64,000 nucleotides of DNA from Phellopilus nigrolimitatus (Eukaryota; Basidiomycota; Agaricomycetes; Hymenochaetales; Hymenochaetaceae). The position numbers were made by a program, and so were the translations under genes. Under the pieces are notes generated by a model that saw only the letters and a program-made list of their open reading frames with translations, was not told the origin of the DNA and did not search any database. Below, one piece after another: positions 35,183 to 47,062 of this stretch. Numbering within the stretch: the first letter of the stretch is position 1; each line of letters starts with the position of its first letter. The stretch spans positions 558,001-622,000 of the forward strand of contig JAJOHG010000006.1 in assembly GCA_021029095.1 (NCBI GenBank), written 5' to 3'.

Positions 35183-36414
35183 CGCGCAGACGCCGCATCT
35201 ATTCTGCAGGTTGTCGAGGTAATAGATGGGGCGTTGATGTCTCCTGGCAAGCGATCTTCGCGCACTTCTACAAGCAGATTGAACCCATACTTGTATAGCA
35301 ATTTTTCTTGTACTTGTATTTGATCGGTGGCCTATGCAGACCTTTAGCTATTCAACAAAGCAAGCTCGGACACGCAAACCTGTCTCGTGATCAGTTTCTT
35401 CACAACCGCGCAGGCTCACAAGTTTTGCGAAATCATCGGGAATTCGTGAGCCTCTGACGCAGCTGCAAGTTACGTCCTCGGACACTTGGCCCTCAGGCAG
35501 TGCATGTGATTGCTTTTCTTCGATCCTGAAGGCTATCATAATACGTTCACGTCCTTCTTGTCCTTCTTTTCGTGCCTCTTGACCGGACAAACGCGTACAT
35601 AGACGGGAGGACGTGAATATAAACGTTCTGACCGCAATATAAGCAACAGGGAAGATAAAATAGAGGCGGAGGATCTGTGGAGAAACATGGCTGCTTCCCA
35701 TACATGCGACAGCTTCCTATCCGCGCAGTAACCGAATCAGTATTGCCTTCTGCTTCATAATCCAATGCGATGCGACACACACCCTCGAGCTTTGTACGTA
35801 GCCGTATCTGTCGCCACCCCTTCTCCGTTCTTCCATTATATGATAAGAACGAGGACCTAACACGTCTGAACTTAATTCAGATACTTTAGTACTCTTCCGT
35901 TACACATATGCACCATACGTACCCGCTCCTTTTTTGTGGAAAACATATCGAGAACGCAATTACTCGGCTTGAGAGTGCCACGTCATTTAACTCTCGTATT
36001 TGTAGCTTTTTGGGTTGATGTCCGCACTTATAAGTCCAAGGAATAGGCCGGTTGAACAACATGTACGTCGATTTATATCCTTGGAGCAGTCATCATGTGG
36101 CAGAATCAATGAATGACCATGAACGTAAACCTACAATACAATCCACAGACTATTCGTCAGTAAAAACTGGGATTACGTGTAAATCTATGCCTCACGGAAC
36201 GATATAACACCTCCGTCCGATACTTACCAAAGCTTGAACGGAATACTCCGGTCTTGCGTATCAAATACTCACGCGGGCACGGTATGGACCTTCAGGTGCA
36301 CTTCTTCCTGCCGGTGCCAACACTCAGTCTACACCCTTTTGTTCCGCCATCTGCACGCTCATCGGAGTACGACATACCCATAATCGTGGCGTATCCAGGA
36401 TTCCTCTCAAGGTT
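35183..36414. other. Non-coding part of duplication copy B
   Basis: Counterpart of 27357-28569, with small deletions and substitutions. No domain was found. Matching minus-strand frames exist in both copies, but they have no independent support as genes. Confidence 0.45.
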
Positions 36415-36694
36415 TCAGGAGTTACGATAGTACTGCCAACCGACCCAGTTGGCAATGACAAAGTAGACGGTCATGGGAACGACCAGAACCACGAAATACT
36501 TGTAATGTGTATCCTGAGCCAGAATATCCAGGAGCTTTGGACTTGTCAGATCCTTGTATCGGGCATACTTGTAGCAAACATACGTAGATTCCTGTTAATG
36601 GCAGAAAGGCACTGAAAAGCACGGCGTAACAACCGACCAAGAGGAAGAGTGCAGATGCAATGATGAGGACGTGGCCTTCATTGAAATTGTACAT
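36415..36694 (-). CDS. PIG-Y-like GPI-GlcNAc transferase subunit, copy B
   Basis: Same two-exon structure and length as copy A (offset 7845 bp). It starts MYNFNEGHVLIIASALFLLV, keeps LPLTGIY at the junction and ends VPMTVYFVIANWVGWQYYRN plus S. The differences from copy A are few and conservative (YCNEGH to FNEGH; LARDTH to LAQDTH; TRIY to TGIY), and the second is the commoner form in the family as I remember it. Both copies are open, so the cell may have two genes for this small ER membrane subunit. Confidence 0.68.
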
Positions 36695-37488
36695 TTTGAG
36701 TGTATTGAGGCGGCCACAGAGTTCCTTGGATCAATTGTAAAATTGGAGAGCCAGACGATAACACCCTCGAAGCTGGGTAGAATTTGTGGGAAGAGACAGC
36801 GCGGCGCGTGGGAAAGTCGCGCACACGTGATGCCATAATTTGTAAGCGTCTTACATACATCTGTTTCCAATCTTTCAATGATGCACAAACTATCCATTCT
36901 TATTGCTGCAGGCTGTGTACATATAGGCCTGCTGTCATGTTGGTCTTTTTTCTGTGCTTGATCGTATCACGAGGCGCATGTCTTGGTAGTCGCTGTTCAA
37001 GAGGGCCTCAGGCCCGTCGTGTATCGCTCGAGCGGTAGGTTGTTTAGTTTTCAAAATTTCAAGAACATTGAGAGCCAAGCTGCTTTTCGAAGACGGATAC
37101 AATATATGATTGTAAAGGCAACTTGAAGGACCCGTTCCTGTTTAAGACTGGCAAATCGCTGGACATGTTTCTTGATTCTCAGTATTTAGATCTCTGAGCC
37201 TTCATAAAGTGCATATTGAAGTCTATCCAGCGATGGATGTAATTTTGCTTCGATTGTTCGAGCAAACAGCTTAATGCACAGCGTTCTTCTCCCAGCCACA
37301 CGTACATGTATGACTCAACTCGGTGTTGTGCAAACACCCAATGAATCACCACATCTGAGACAAGCGTCATGCTAATTTGGGCTTGCACACAACAATCAAG
37401 TAAGTACTTAACCGCCTCAGCCTGTCACTGAGCACGAAATCTGTTTAATTGTACATTTCCACCCAGATAAATGGGTCGCAGATAGAAT

Positions 37489-38643
37489 TCAGTGAATACC
37501 AAATAGACTCGCAAGTTCCTCGAAACTATCCACGACCAGGTCGACTTCACCGCCAGCTTCCTTTGCTTGACCGATGTTCTAATTTCCTGCGAGTCCTCTG
37601 TAGACCGCCGAACGTATATCGTCCGCATCCCTTCTTTCGCCGCTGCCCGCAAGTCGTGTATGTGTGCAGCAACCAAAGCGCACTGCTTTGGCTTTACGGA
37701 GAGGTGATGCAAGGCTCCTTGATATACCTTGGGATTTCTACGACGTGAGCATTAAAGTCAGCATAAATCAAATTCTGTCCGTCCATGTGAAGAGATACAG
37801 ACGGCTTGTATGTGCCAAGAAGCTCTGCGGACAAAATCACATCCCAAGGCAAGTCTGCGTGTTTTGCCTGGTATTTTACACTCATTAATGTATGCATAAG
37901 TATCGATGCATTCCCGAAAACGCTCACCATATCAGCCATGAGACGAATGTTCCCATTTGTCAAAGTTGAAATGATGAATTTTTTCTTCAGCGCATACAAA
38001 CCCTTCGAGCTATCCGGCCAGCCTGTCAAGTCAGGTTAGAACTCGCTTGCTCTTGACGGGAAGTGTGCTCTGTTTCTGAGGAGACACTGACCATCGAGAC
38101 GATGCCAAACCATGTTAACTTCTTTGAGCTGCCTCTCGTCCCAGGCAATCTTCATATAAGACCACCTTTCCGACGAAAGCATGTCTTCAAGAATCTGTAA
38201 GGATTAAGTTCGTGGCAGCAGCGCCTCAAGCCAGACAGATTCGCTTGAGCCGATGTACCTTTCTGTGCATCTCGTCTACATTGAGAGAACCTTCTCCACC
38301 TTCCGATATTTGTCGACTATGCGTTGTCATTCAAAAATGTCTTTGATAGCGTGGCAAGACTAAGAGCGACGTACGTTGTCACCATGTATCCCTTTCGCCA
38401 TTCCTTTGCGAAATCAGACCAATCTGAAAATGAGCTTTTTAGAAAGAAGCAAACCACAGCCCAGGTGAATCGGAATATGTTCACAACACCTTCATCTGTG
38501 GTACTCCTAAGCTGTTTCGAATCTGACTCAGCAGCCTTTGCTTTCAATGCTCGGACGACCGAACCGTGCCAGTCGACGACCGTCCCGAACACGTCGAACG
38601 TCAGTGCCTCGATACCGTCGAGCCCATGTTTTCCCAAATTCAT
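37489..38643 (-). CDS. Haloacid dehalogenase-like hydrolase (type II)
   Basis: HAD-superfamily enzyme of the 2-haloacid dehalogenase group, which hydrolyses small organic halides or phosphate-like substrates with an Asp nucleophile. The N-terminus shows LTFDVFGTVVDWHGSV (nucleophile D in DVFGT). Later motifs are FIISTLTNGNIRLM (motif II, S/T then N), LGTYKPNPKVYQGALHHL (motif III lysine) and ALVAAHIHDLRAAAKEGMRT (motif IV acidic). Seven short exons start at 38643. The C-terminal segment EAGGEVDLVVDSFEELASLF is in another frame than the preceding RRSTEDSQEIRTSV. One missing base near 37562 explains this and gives the natural stop at 37489. Read as given, the frame runs on to 37425. The gene begins right after duplication copy B. 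Confidence 0.82.
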
Positions 38644-39182
38644 TCTCTTTCGATGGTTAGTGAAAATTTACTGACTCGTGGTAGGGAGATAGAGATTAAA
38701 GATGAGTGTGAAATGGCTACTATATGAATAGACGCGTTTCGCGTGTCCAAAAATAGTGATCGGCATGACGCCATTCGGATAGTTATTTCAGTACTCGCCT
38801 TTGGACTTCAAAGCCTTGGGTTTTTCAGACAACTTGGCTGCTTGTCGATACAAGATGAATCCAATCGCGAGATTCGTCCTCACAACTGAGACAAGAGCAA
38901 AAAAAAAAATGATAGGTGCGTGAATCTCATGCTCAAGTCTCAAACTACCATTTTCCCAGCCTTCCGATCAGAGTGCGCGAGTAAGTTTGTGGTCAGAGAT
39001 AATATTCTTACATTTGCACAATTTGGGGGGCGAAAAGAAGTTTCTAAATGTGGCTGAGTGAGTTTGTGTTTTGTCCGTGCTTGGATACCTCTGTTGGCGC
39101 GGTGCACACGTTAGGTCACACAGTCTTGTCACAGATGTGCTTCCGGGTCGCGCGTGAACTTGCTGCGCTTACTGGTGCGACT
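38644..39182. other. Divergent intergenic region of HAD and AlkB genes
   Basis: About 540 bp between two divergent starts. An A-run lies near 38905-38915. An ORF extension at 39048-39182 precedes the AlkB start but looks unlike the conserved protein, so it is left out. No clear promoter motif was seen. Confidence 0.4.
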
Positions 39183-41190
39183 ATGAGCGACAAAGATACT
39201 GAAGTGCTACTTGTCTCTCTGATCAGCTTACTCGGGCCCGAGGCTCCCGGACAATCCGAACTTTTAAATGCACTCGTTGACTGCGACGGCGATGTCGAAG
39301 CTGCAGTTCAGTTGCTGCAATCCTCGACTCCCGCCGCGGTAAAGCCTTCAAATAAGCGAAAGAGACCTGCACAGGACCTCGATGGCTGGGTGCTGACACA
39401 TGCTGGAACATCGCAGAAGAAGCCTACCTCGAATACTGTGCCTAAGTCATCTGGAAACTCATCTAAAGTATGGCCGGTGGATATGAAACGCGTCAAACCA
39501 GCAAGCGTCGGGAAGAAAGGTCGAGCGACGTCGGAGAAACCTCGTTCGGCCATGGACAATCCGGCGACATCGGTAAAGCCTCAATCGGCCGGAGGCACCC
39601 CGTCAAACGTGAAGACAGTAGACCTCACAAGCGTCCTACGCGCGCCTCCGTCCGAACAACCGAACATTATTCGAAATCGTCCATTGACGCTCTCAAACCC
39701 GGTCATGGTTGCTCAGCATACTCCATGCACATTGCACTATTCCATTCTTCCACCAGAGCTAGCATGCGAGCTCTTTTACACTATGCTAGATGCTGCTCAA
39801 GGCTGGTCACGCAACAAATGGTGGCTTTTCGACCGTCTAGTAGAGAGCCCACATCGGACCTCTTTCTTCGCTCGGATCGAAGGCACCGATATGGGAAAAG
39901 ATAATGAGGAAACTTGGAAAGAAGAAGCCCAATTTTGGTGCGTCAGATTTCTGAATTCATTACGACGTATTCTACGGTCATCTGATTGTTTTATTTCTCG
40001 TATATAGGTACAACGGTCGAAGAACCGATCCTCCTCATCCTTTTCCGGAAGAAATGGAGGCTGCGTGCAGATATGTTGAAAAAGTAGTGAACCAAGAAAT
40101 TAGCAAACGCATACGATTTCCGCTAGAATGGGGTGGACCGTCTGACCCGGATGGTCAGACGTGGCGTGCCAATGTCGCCGCTGCGAACTGTTATGAGGGC
40201 ACCAGAGAAGGCGTTGGTTTCCATTCTGATCAATTGACGAACTTGGGACCGTATCCGACGATAGCTTCGATAAGTCTCGGTATGTCTGTCCCTTCTGTAC
40301 CTCGTTACAGGCAAGCATGCGAATGAGGATACAGGCACGACCAGATTATTTCGTCTTCGTGAAGTCATACCTTCCTCCGAGGCTGACAAAAGACAGGCCC
40401 GGACGTACAACATACCTCTTCCCCATAATTCTGTAAGTGCAGCACAAACTTTTCAAGATAGAAACAATGAGCGAGCAGTTTTCCCTGCTCTTATATTTAA
40501 TACTGGTTACTAAACCTTTAATAGCTCATAATTATGCATGCTTCAACACAAGAGCGCTTCAAACACTGCGTACCCCAACAATCTACGATCGACGTTTTCC
40601 GTCCACCTTTTCCTCGTCGCCCAGTACCCGGCGCTTCATCAAACAAATCACATCAACCCTCTCCTCACATCTTCTATGCTTCTCAGTGAGGAGCATGCCT
40701 CTTCATCCACTAGAAAGCCTCGCTCACAAAAAAAAGACTCCTTAAGTGCACTCTCGCACCCTGAGGAATCTCGAGCACGAACTGCCGCATCAATATCACT
40801 TTCCGGTTCTATCGCCCGGACTTTCACGTCCTCGACAACCCCGCGCTGTAAATGCGGCGTACCCTGCATCCTGCGGCCCGACATGAAAAGCCGCGTGGAT
40901 CGGCGAGAAGCTAATATTCGCGACCAGGATCTCCGAAAATCTGGGAAAGTACTCGTTGGTATTAAGGGCAAGGAGAAAGAAAGGATATCAGCCGGCTTTC
41001 CTTCCAAGGGTAGCGAAGGCAATGATGATAGAGGATATCATATTAAGTATTGGTGGACGTGTTATGCCGGTGCACAGAACGAAGGAAGGGATGTGGGATG
41101 TGGAGGGTGATGGATCTGAAGACGGAAGGTAGGGGGCCATTCGTAGGTGATTTAAATGAGGACACCGTCGAGAAAGCAAAGGCAATTTGA
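39183..41190 (+). CDS. CUE - AlkB 2OG-Fe(II) dioxygenase - GRF zinc finger protein
   Basis: Three parts in order. (1) A CUE-like ubiquitin-binding domain, residues about 1-50 (LLVSLISLLGPEAPGQSELL, VDCDGDVEAAVQLLQ). (2) An AlkB-type oxygenase: NCYEGTREGVGFHSDQLTNL (HxD iron ligands, H and D), TTRLFRLREV, HNSLIIMHASTQERFKHCVP (third histidine) and RINITFRFYRPDF (the 2-oxoglutarate-binding arginines). (3) A GRF-type finger: PRCKCGVPCILRPDMKSR and YWWTCYAGAQNEGR, then CGMWRVMDLKTEGRGPFVGD. AlkB enzymes demethylate nucleic acids, and GRF fingers bind single-stranded nucleic acid. An intron in the RINITF region uses the acceptor ...ctcgag near 40779. Two frame breaks, near 40835 and 41090, separate the GRF segments. 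They may be assembly indels or real decay of the finger. Confidence 0.83.
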
Positions 41191-41589
41191 ATTTATCTCC
41201 AATCGCTTTCTCGTATTTCCTACTTGCACGCTCAGGCAAGTGAAAGGACTTTGTATTGTATTCACGGCGTCTTTATACAAGACAACGGACGATAAGTGTC
41301 ATTATTTAGATTGCAGAGTTTTAGACAAACTTCAGAGGGAAAAGAAGATGGGTTTATTCCATTGCCAGTGGCGAATACCCTACTAGATGAATTGTATGTT
41401 GGCCATAACCACAATGCGAAGAAAATATGTAAAGAGGTAGAATCTCACTAGTACAATAAATATCAGTAAAAACAGCAAAGGCAGATAGGGCATTGTACAA
41501 GTTATTGAATTGCGAAGAAGGAAAAAAAAAGGAGAGATTGAGTCGAGATCATCAAGATCGTCAAGGTCTAAGTAAATTACCACAACATC
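41191..41589. other. Intergenic region between convergent genes
   Basis: About 400 bp with AT-rich ends and an A-run near 41522-41530. It should hold the 3' ends of the AlkB and SOG2 transcripts. I see no gene. Confidence 0.5.
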
Positions 41590-44500
41590 CTATAATCCAT
41601 TGACATTTACATGGCCGTCCACAGCGCCACCCTCCAGGCTTACAGGGGGATCGCCGTTCCGAAGTCGAGAACCCCCATTCAAGCGGGATGGCAGCGCCGG
41701 AATTTTAAAACCACCCTGGTATGGGAGCGCGCTCCGCGGCGCGGGGTTTGTAGCCGTGGCAGCGAGCTTCGAGTTTGCAGCAGGTTGTGCGCTCCGGCTG
41801 CGCGAGAGGCCTGCTCCGTTCACGTCCAGATTTGTTGTTTGTTCTTCTGCCGTCGGGTTGCCGATAGACGGCGAATGCATGCCCGCGCTTGCATTCAGCG
41901 CTGCATGGCTGACCATGGGTGAATAAGAGCGCGGCGTCGAGGGTGCGAAGGACGACACGTGCAGAAGCATGACAAACTCCTGTGTCGCGTTCGTGAGCTT
42001 CGCGATGTCCCCTCGTAGCTGTACGGAGAGCCGGTGCGCAGAGCCATAGTCCTTGACCACCTTAGACAACGCAATGACCGTCTGTGAAAGGCAATTTAAG
42101 TGAGCGCCCAAAGAAACAAATATAGATAGCATCGGCATTGATAAGTGAGGGTGCAAGCTGCAACGAGGCAGGCTGTGACGAAACTGAAACGTACCTTGAC
42201 GAACACGTGCGAGTCCTCGCGCAACAACTTGCGGTCAGCACCCGGGAGACCCTCCTGTATCGCTCTGATGTTCTCCCCCAGCCTGCGTGTGAGGCCTTGC
42301 GCCTTTGCTAAACTGTCGCGCAAGTCGACTGGTGCACCGGAGATCTCATTCGAGATCTCCTCAAGTACTGACCACACTGCCGGCGCCGCCCGTACAGCGC
42401 CCGACATCGCGTCAATCGCCTCCTTGTCAACGAGCGTACTGGAGTTTACAGGAGCATCTAAGGTGCTGCGAGACGGCCCAGAGAAAGATAACTGCGGCGT
42501 GCCATTCACAGTCGCAACATTCTGCGCTGATCCTTGGCGAGAGTGTTTTCCCGGAGACAGATAAGGCGGATAGGGTGTCGACGTTGATGGAGGTATAGAG
42601 CCTGAAAGCGGGAGAACGCTCCGCAGAGTCACTGGGTTCGCTCGCGGGGTCGGCGTGCTTGACCCGCTCGCGACGCCACCAGATGGCGGAGACCCGTCGT
42701 TATTTGATGGCAGCGCACGCCCGATCTCGACGTCTTTCACACTGAACGAGCCTGCATGCCGCCGATTCATCCGCGAACGCCCCTCTGAGGCTACGGGACG
42801 CTTCATCGCCGGCGCAACGGGAATCGAGGGATGCGGTTGCGCAGAATGCGCACGTGCAACAGCAGGAGCTGTGTGCGGAAATGCAAGCGGACTGGCGGCA
42901 GGCGGCGGCTCAGGTTGTTCAGCTATTGGAGGGATTTGCACGCGGCTCGACAACGCATGAGAGGCGAGATGCGCCTTAAAGGGCGCTGTTTTTGTCGGCG
43001 TCGACAGGCCCGGACTCGATACCGGTGGTTGTCGTTCACCGCGGAGCAACGATTCTACTGTATTGAGCTGAGGAGTGATCCCTAGCCAAGAGTTCGAAAT
43101 TTCTGCCATCGCGCCAAACAAAACGAGGAGCATTTGCCTCGAATACCGCACATCATCACGAGAAGCCAAAACTTTCAGCTGCAATGCTAGGACGCCAACA
43201 GCCTTCCCAAACATAGCTACATTGTCTCTGCAACTCTCTATGACCCGCCGACATATTGACGGAGGTGGGCACCCTCGCCGGCTTTGCGCGTCAAACTTAT
43301 CCAAAGCGTTGATTAGCTGTAGCATGTACGAGCTCGCGGGGTCAAGAACCTTCAGTAGTACCGATGACAACCGCTCGTCTATCGCGTACACTGTGTAGTG
43401 CTGGAGACTTTGGTAGACTTGCGACACCGCAAAGAGAATTCCGCGCACTGAATCCACGACAGACAGTAAGGCCGGGGGAGTCATGCGCGAGATCGTCGAT
43501 GCCGGCAGCGTAGAGAGCCGACGGAAATACGAATTGCGTTCGTAATCCATCGATGGGACCCTCTGTTCGGATATTGAAGGCATTGCCCCGTGGGGACTCT
43601 GCCGTGCTTGTCGTCGAGGGCGGACACGCAAGGGTGCTTCTGATGTTGATGCCAACAAAGATTCTGCTTGCAACGAGAAACTTTCATCGGAAGCCTTCTT
43701 GCTTTCTTCGAGCATTGTCACACGTGGTTTCGTCTGCGAAGTGGGTGGCACCTGCCCATTCGCCATCCGCAAGTCCGGCAAGCTCTTCTGCACAGATAGG
43801 CCCGGGCCGCGTATCTGCCTGTCGTCTTCGCGCAAAAAGGACTTGTTCCGACTGTGTACGCTGTACAGCGGGCGCGCTGTGTCGTCGTCGGCAGAGCCCA
43901 ACGAGTCGTCTGGTGTCGGTAAGTACGATTCTGGCGACACAGATAATCCGTCCGTTATTGTCGGCGAGATGTTTTCCGTGTCGATCGCCGGCGGGCGCTC
44001 TGGCTTGCTGTCCTCGACCGAATTGACATACAGCGACGACGTTGAATAAACAGAGGTCTCCGACTCGATGGAACACGAACGAACATGCGGCGTAGCCACC
44101 ATTACGGAGTTGTCGGCAGGTTGCGGTGCGGTCTTCTCATCTTCGACATGATTTTTCATGAGCCAGCCCTTCAGAGATTTCACCCAACGGTGCATCACTT
44201 CCGATTCTTCCAGGTCCTCTTCTGGCTCCATAATATTCTTAGGGGGCCATTCGATAGGGTTGTGGTCTGCCTTGAGCACGGCCAAATTTTGAAATTTCGA
44301 TAAGTAGGAAGGTAGTTTTCGAATTTTGTTTCGGCTTATGGACATGACCTATAGACATCATTAGCGACGGTCATGCAGATCAACCAAAACCAACGTACGC
44401 GAAGGTTGACCAAGGTTCCCGGATTCGTTGGGAGACCCCTAACCCTGTTCCTGCTGAAGTCAAGGATCTCCAAAGAAGGCATGGTGGTAAGCTAGCATTT

Positions 44501-44984
44501 TAGCAATAACATTATATATGAGCTTTAGTTTGTGAGATGGTCGCGGAGACTTGCCACTTCAGGAAAGACCGAGAAGGAGTTGGACCGTAAAGTGAGGTAG
44601 CGTAGACGCGAAAGACGCGCGAACGACATAGGCAGAGAGGACAGAATGTTACCCACGAGCGCAATTCTGCAAGCAAACGCGAAAATGAGAAATGAAAGGT
44701 GATTGAGAAAGCGAAGATACAACGCACCGGAGGACGCGACATTCGTCGACCAAGTCTTGCCCTCTCCCAATCTGAGCCAACTCGTCCGCACCCGCCTCGC
44801 CGACATCGACGATGTTTTTATTGCTGAGGTCAAGCGTGCAACCTTCATCTGACGAGCGCGCAATGGCGTCAAGGACATGGGCCTTGGTTAGGACGTGACT
44901 GCTCGGCGGAGAGACACGCCCGCTGAGGTAGGCGTGCGGCGAGACTCTGCCCATGACGCGGTCGTTGTCGATGGCGGCGGCCAT
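41590..44984 (-). CDS. SOG2: Leucine-rich-repeat protein SOG2 of the RAM pathway
   Basis: Scaffold of the RAM (Ace2/Cbk1) kinase network that governs polarised growth and cell separation. Exon 1 starts MAAAIDNDRVMGRVSPHAYL and encodes the LRR cap. Next come LRRs (NILSSLPMSFARLSRLRYLT, MPSLEILDFSRNRVRGLP, MSISRNKIRKLPSYLSKF and LKADHNPIEWPPKN). A long Ser/Pro-rich linker follows, and then the SOG2 helical domain (ALLSVVDSVRGILFAVSQVY, LLVLFGAMAEISNSWLGIT, KLTNATQEFVMLLHVSSF). The main exon runs from 44345 to about 42196; the last is 42084-41590. Intron 2 (44554-44492) uses a GC donor (GCAAGT), needed to keep the LRR FPEVLTTMPSLE in frame. The start at 44984 is the first ATG in the open frame with a downstream LRR. 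Confidence 0.88.
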
Positions 44985-47062
44985 GATCCTTGACGACGTG
45001 CACGTCGTGCGCTGCAACGGCTGTGAGCGGGGCGGACGAGAATAATATCGAGTACAAGATGAGTGTCTGTGCACACTGCAGTGTACGGCGAATTATTATT
45101 ACGTGCTCACCGTTACTGCAGTTCCCAATTGGGTCATCTCAAAGACTCAAACTGTATTTGAAGTACTGGTTTGAACTCTGCCTTCAGCTCGTCCTCGACA
45201 TCATTGACGCACACGGTGACCCTTGTTCTGAAGAAGTCAATGCAACTGACCCTCAAGTCGTTGATGACTGGAGTCCATCTTCTTTCACGGACTCACATGT
45301 TAACCGTTCTATTGTCACTGCCTTTACTGGCTATTCTATGCTACACAATGGATATGACCTTAAATCCAAAGCGGTGTCGGCACGTTCGGGGTTTCCATGA
45401 TAATGTCCTTCGGATACACGGCCATCAAGCGCTCCGCGATTCTACTTGCCAACAGACCGATCGGCTTGAGACCCGCTTGTCTCTTGTCTAACAAACGTAC
45501 GTGTTGTGACATCGTCATCTGAGAAGAGAGCGATCATCCCGTGCTCTGAATCTTATGCAACCTCGACAGTGATGAATTTTTGGTACAGATGCTTGGATCA
45601 TTAGGAGCACGAGTCATTTCACGTTTGATTTTTTCCCCTTTTACTTTTACTATCAGAATAGCCCGTCTAATCATTTTGAGGATTTCACATACTGGTACAG
45701 TGAGTGACATATGTTTTGAGTCTACGTATACTTAAAGAGTTTCTATCTGATGGCGTACCCGTATGACACGGGATTTGTCTATTAATGTGCAACATATTAG
45801 ATGAGCCAATAGACGGTAATCATTACAAGCTCCCTTTCCCCTGCGTATACAAGTTGTATGGAAAGGTCCTTTAAAAGGTAGATTATGGAGCACAGTTTGC
45901 ACCTTATCGAACATCCGACCATCCTACCGTTTGCGCCGGTGCGCCACCTTGTGAGGCACGGCACACCTGATGGAATCCTATGAATGTATGTCTATTTTCC
46001 AGTGTAGAATACGCAAAAGCACCCCAAGGTGAGACTATAATTATGAATCTTTTCATTAGAAAAGTAAAGATGGCTGAGTTAGTGATTCAGTACGTATCTG
46101 ACGCGCGAGCTCTGATGCAAGCCTTGACCGGTGCATTGAAAAGCTAGCGGAGTCAAAGTAAAGCGTGTTCTCTTCTGGCGTATTCCGGCTTGCTTTCACG
46201 GATTTGTCTATTGCATGGCGGGTTGTGCCATTTCACGTACCCTCTCTGTTTACTCCATCCTCCACCATACCATTCCTACCGGGCCACATCCCTTTTCATT
46301 GACCCTATTCCTCTCCTTTACCACAGCAATAATGTCATACCAACAAGTAAGACTTGCTTTGATTGACCGATAGGTACGTAGTACCGTATTTATAACTCGC
46401 AAGATTTTGCGTTTTCCAGTTCGTTGCTAGCTCTGGCTTGCGGCCTACATAAAAGAACCATCAACGGCTCTGATATGGATTCATGGAGAGAATCGCGGCA
46501 TCTCCACGCGTATCAGACAGATTATAGTTTGATATTCTTCCATGTTCTTTCCCCACCGAGTTGCCGTGCGTTCGGAACAAATAAAAGGTTCGCTTCCAAC
46601 ACTTATCGGTGTAGTCGAACATGAATGACAGCAGATGCAGCCCCTTACTAGTGAACTGAAGGTTATCCTAACCCTGGCCGAAACTGCCACTAGGTTATTA
46701 AAGCCACACGCAGGGTGTTTCTCCTTTGCTCCGATGATATCTAAGCTAGTGATGCTCGCATACAAAGGAAGCGGAGTGGCGACACAACCTTCTCGACGTC
46801 TCTGATGTCCAATTTATCACATCTTAGTCGTGGCGCTGACTGAATACAGCCCATGCTCGAGAACTCAATCCTTGTGACCGACGGTACCCCCTGTACACCT
46901 CCCGACTGCTGACACTGCGACCACCCATAAAGTCACATGAATTTCATTTTCTTTGTCACTCGGAGAGTATACAAAATGCTGTCGTACACTAACTATTCTC
47001 GTAGAGCAACCTTGTTCTGTAATCTCATCATTCCGTCGACAGGCCCTGCAACTCGAACCGTT
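44985..47062. other. Gene-poor stretch, no gene recognised
   Basis: About 2 kb. A short open frame near 45171-45491 and others are unconvincing. The sequence is AT-rich with no recognised repeat. SOG2's promoter must lie at its left edge. Confidence 0.4.

Larger units (their letters stand above)
34025..37405. repeat. Segmental duplication, copy B
   Basis: Second copy of the block described at 26175-30175, in direct orientation. Similarity starts near gtattag-tttgcttccgcc, upstream of the aprataxin-like start, and runs past the PIG-Y-like gene to gctaatttgggcttgcacac near 37385. Copy B lacks the extra 530 bp of copy A. The two copies are separated by the membrane protein and uS7m genes, so this is a dispersed local duplication and not a simple head-to-tail tandem. 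Confidence 0.85.

Noticed and set aside
39048..39182. Upstream extension of the AlkB gene as its true start
   Set aside because: The extra residues look like non-coding translation, and the family begins at the CUE domain after the ATG at 39183.
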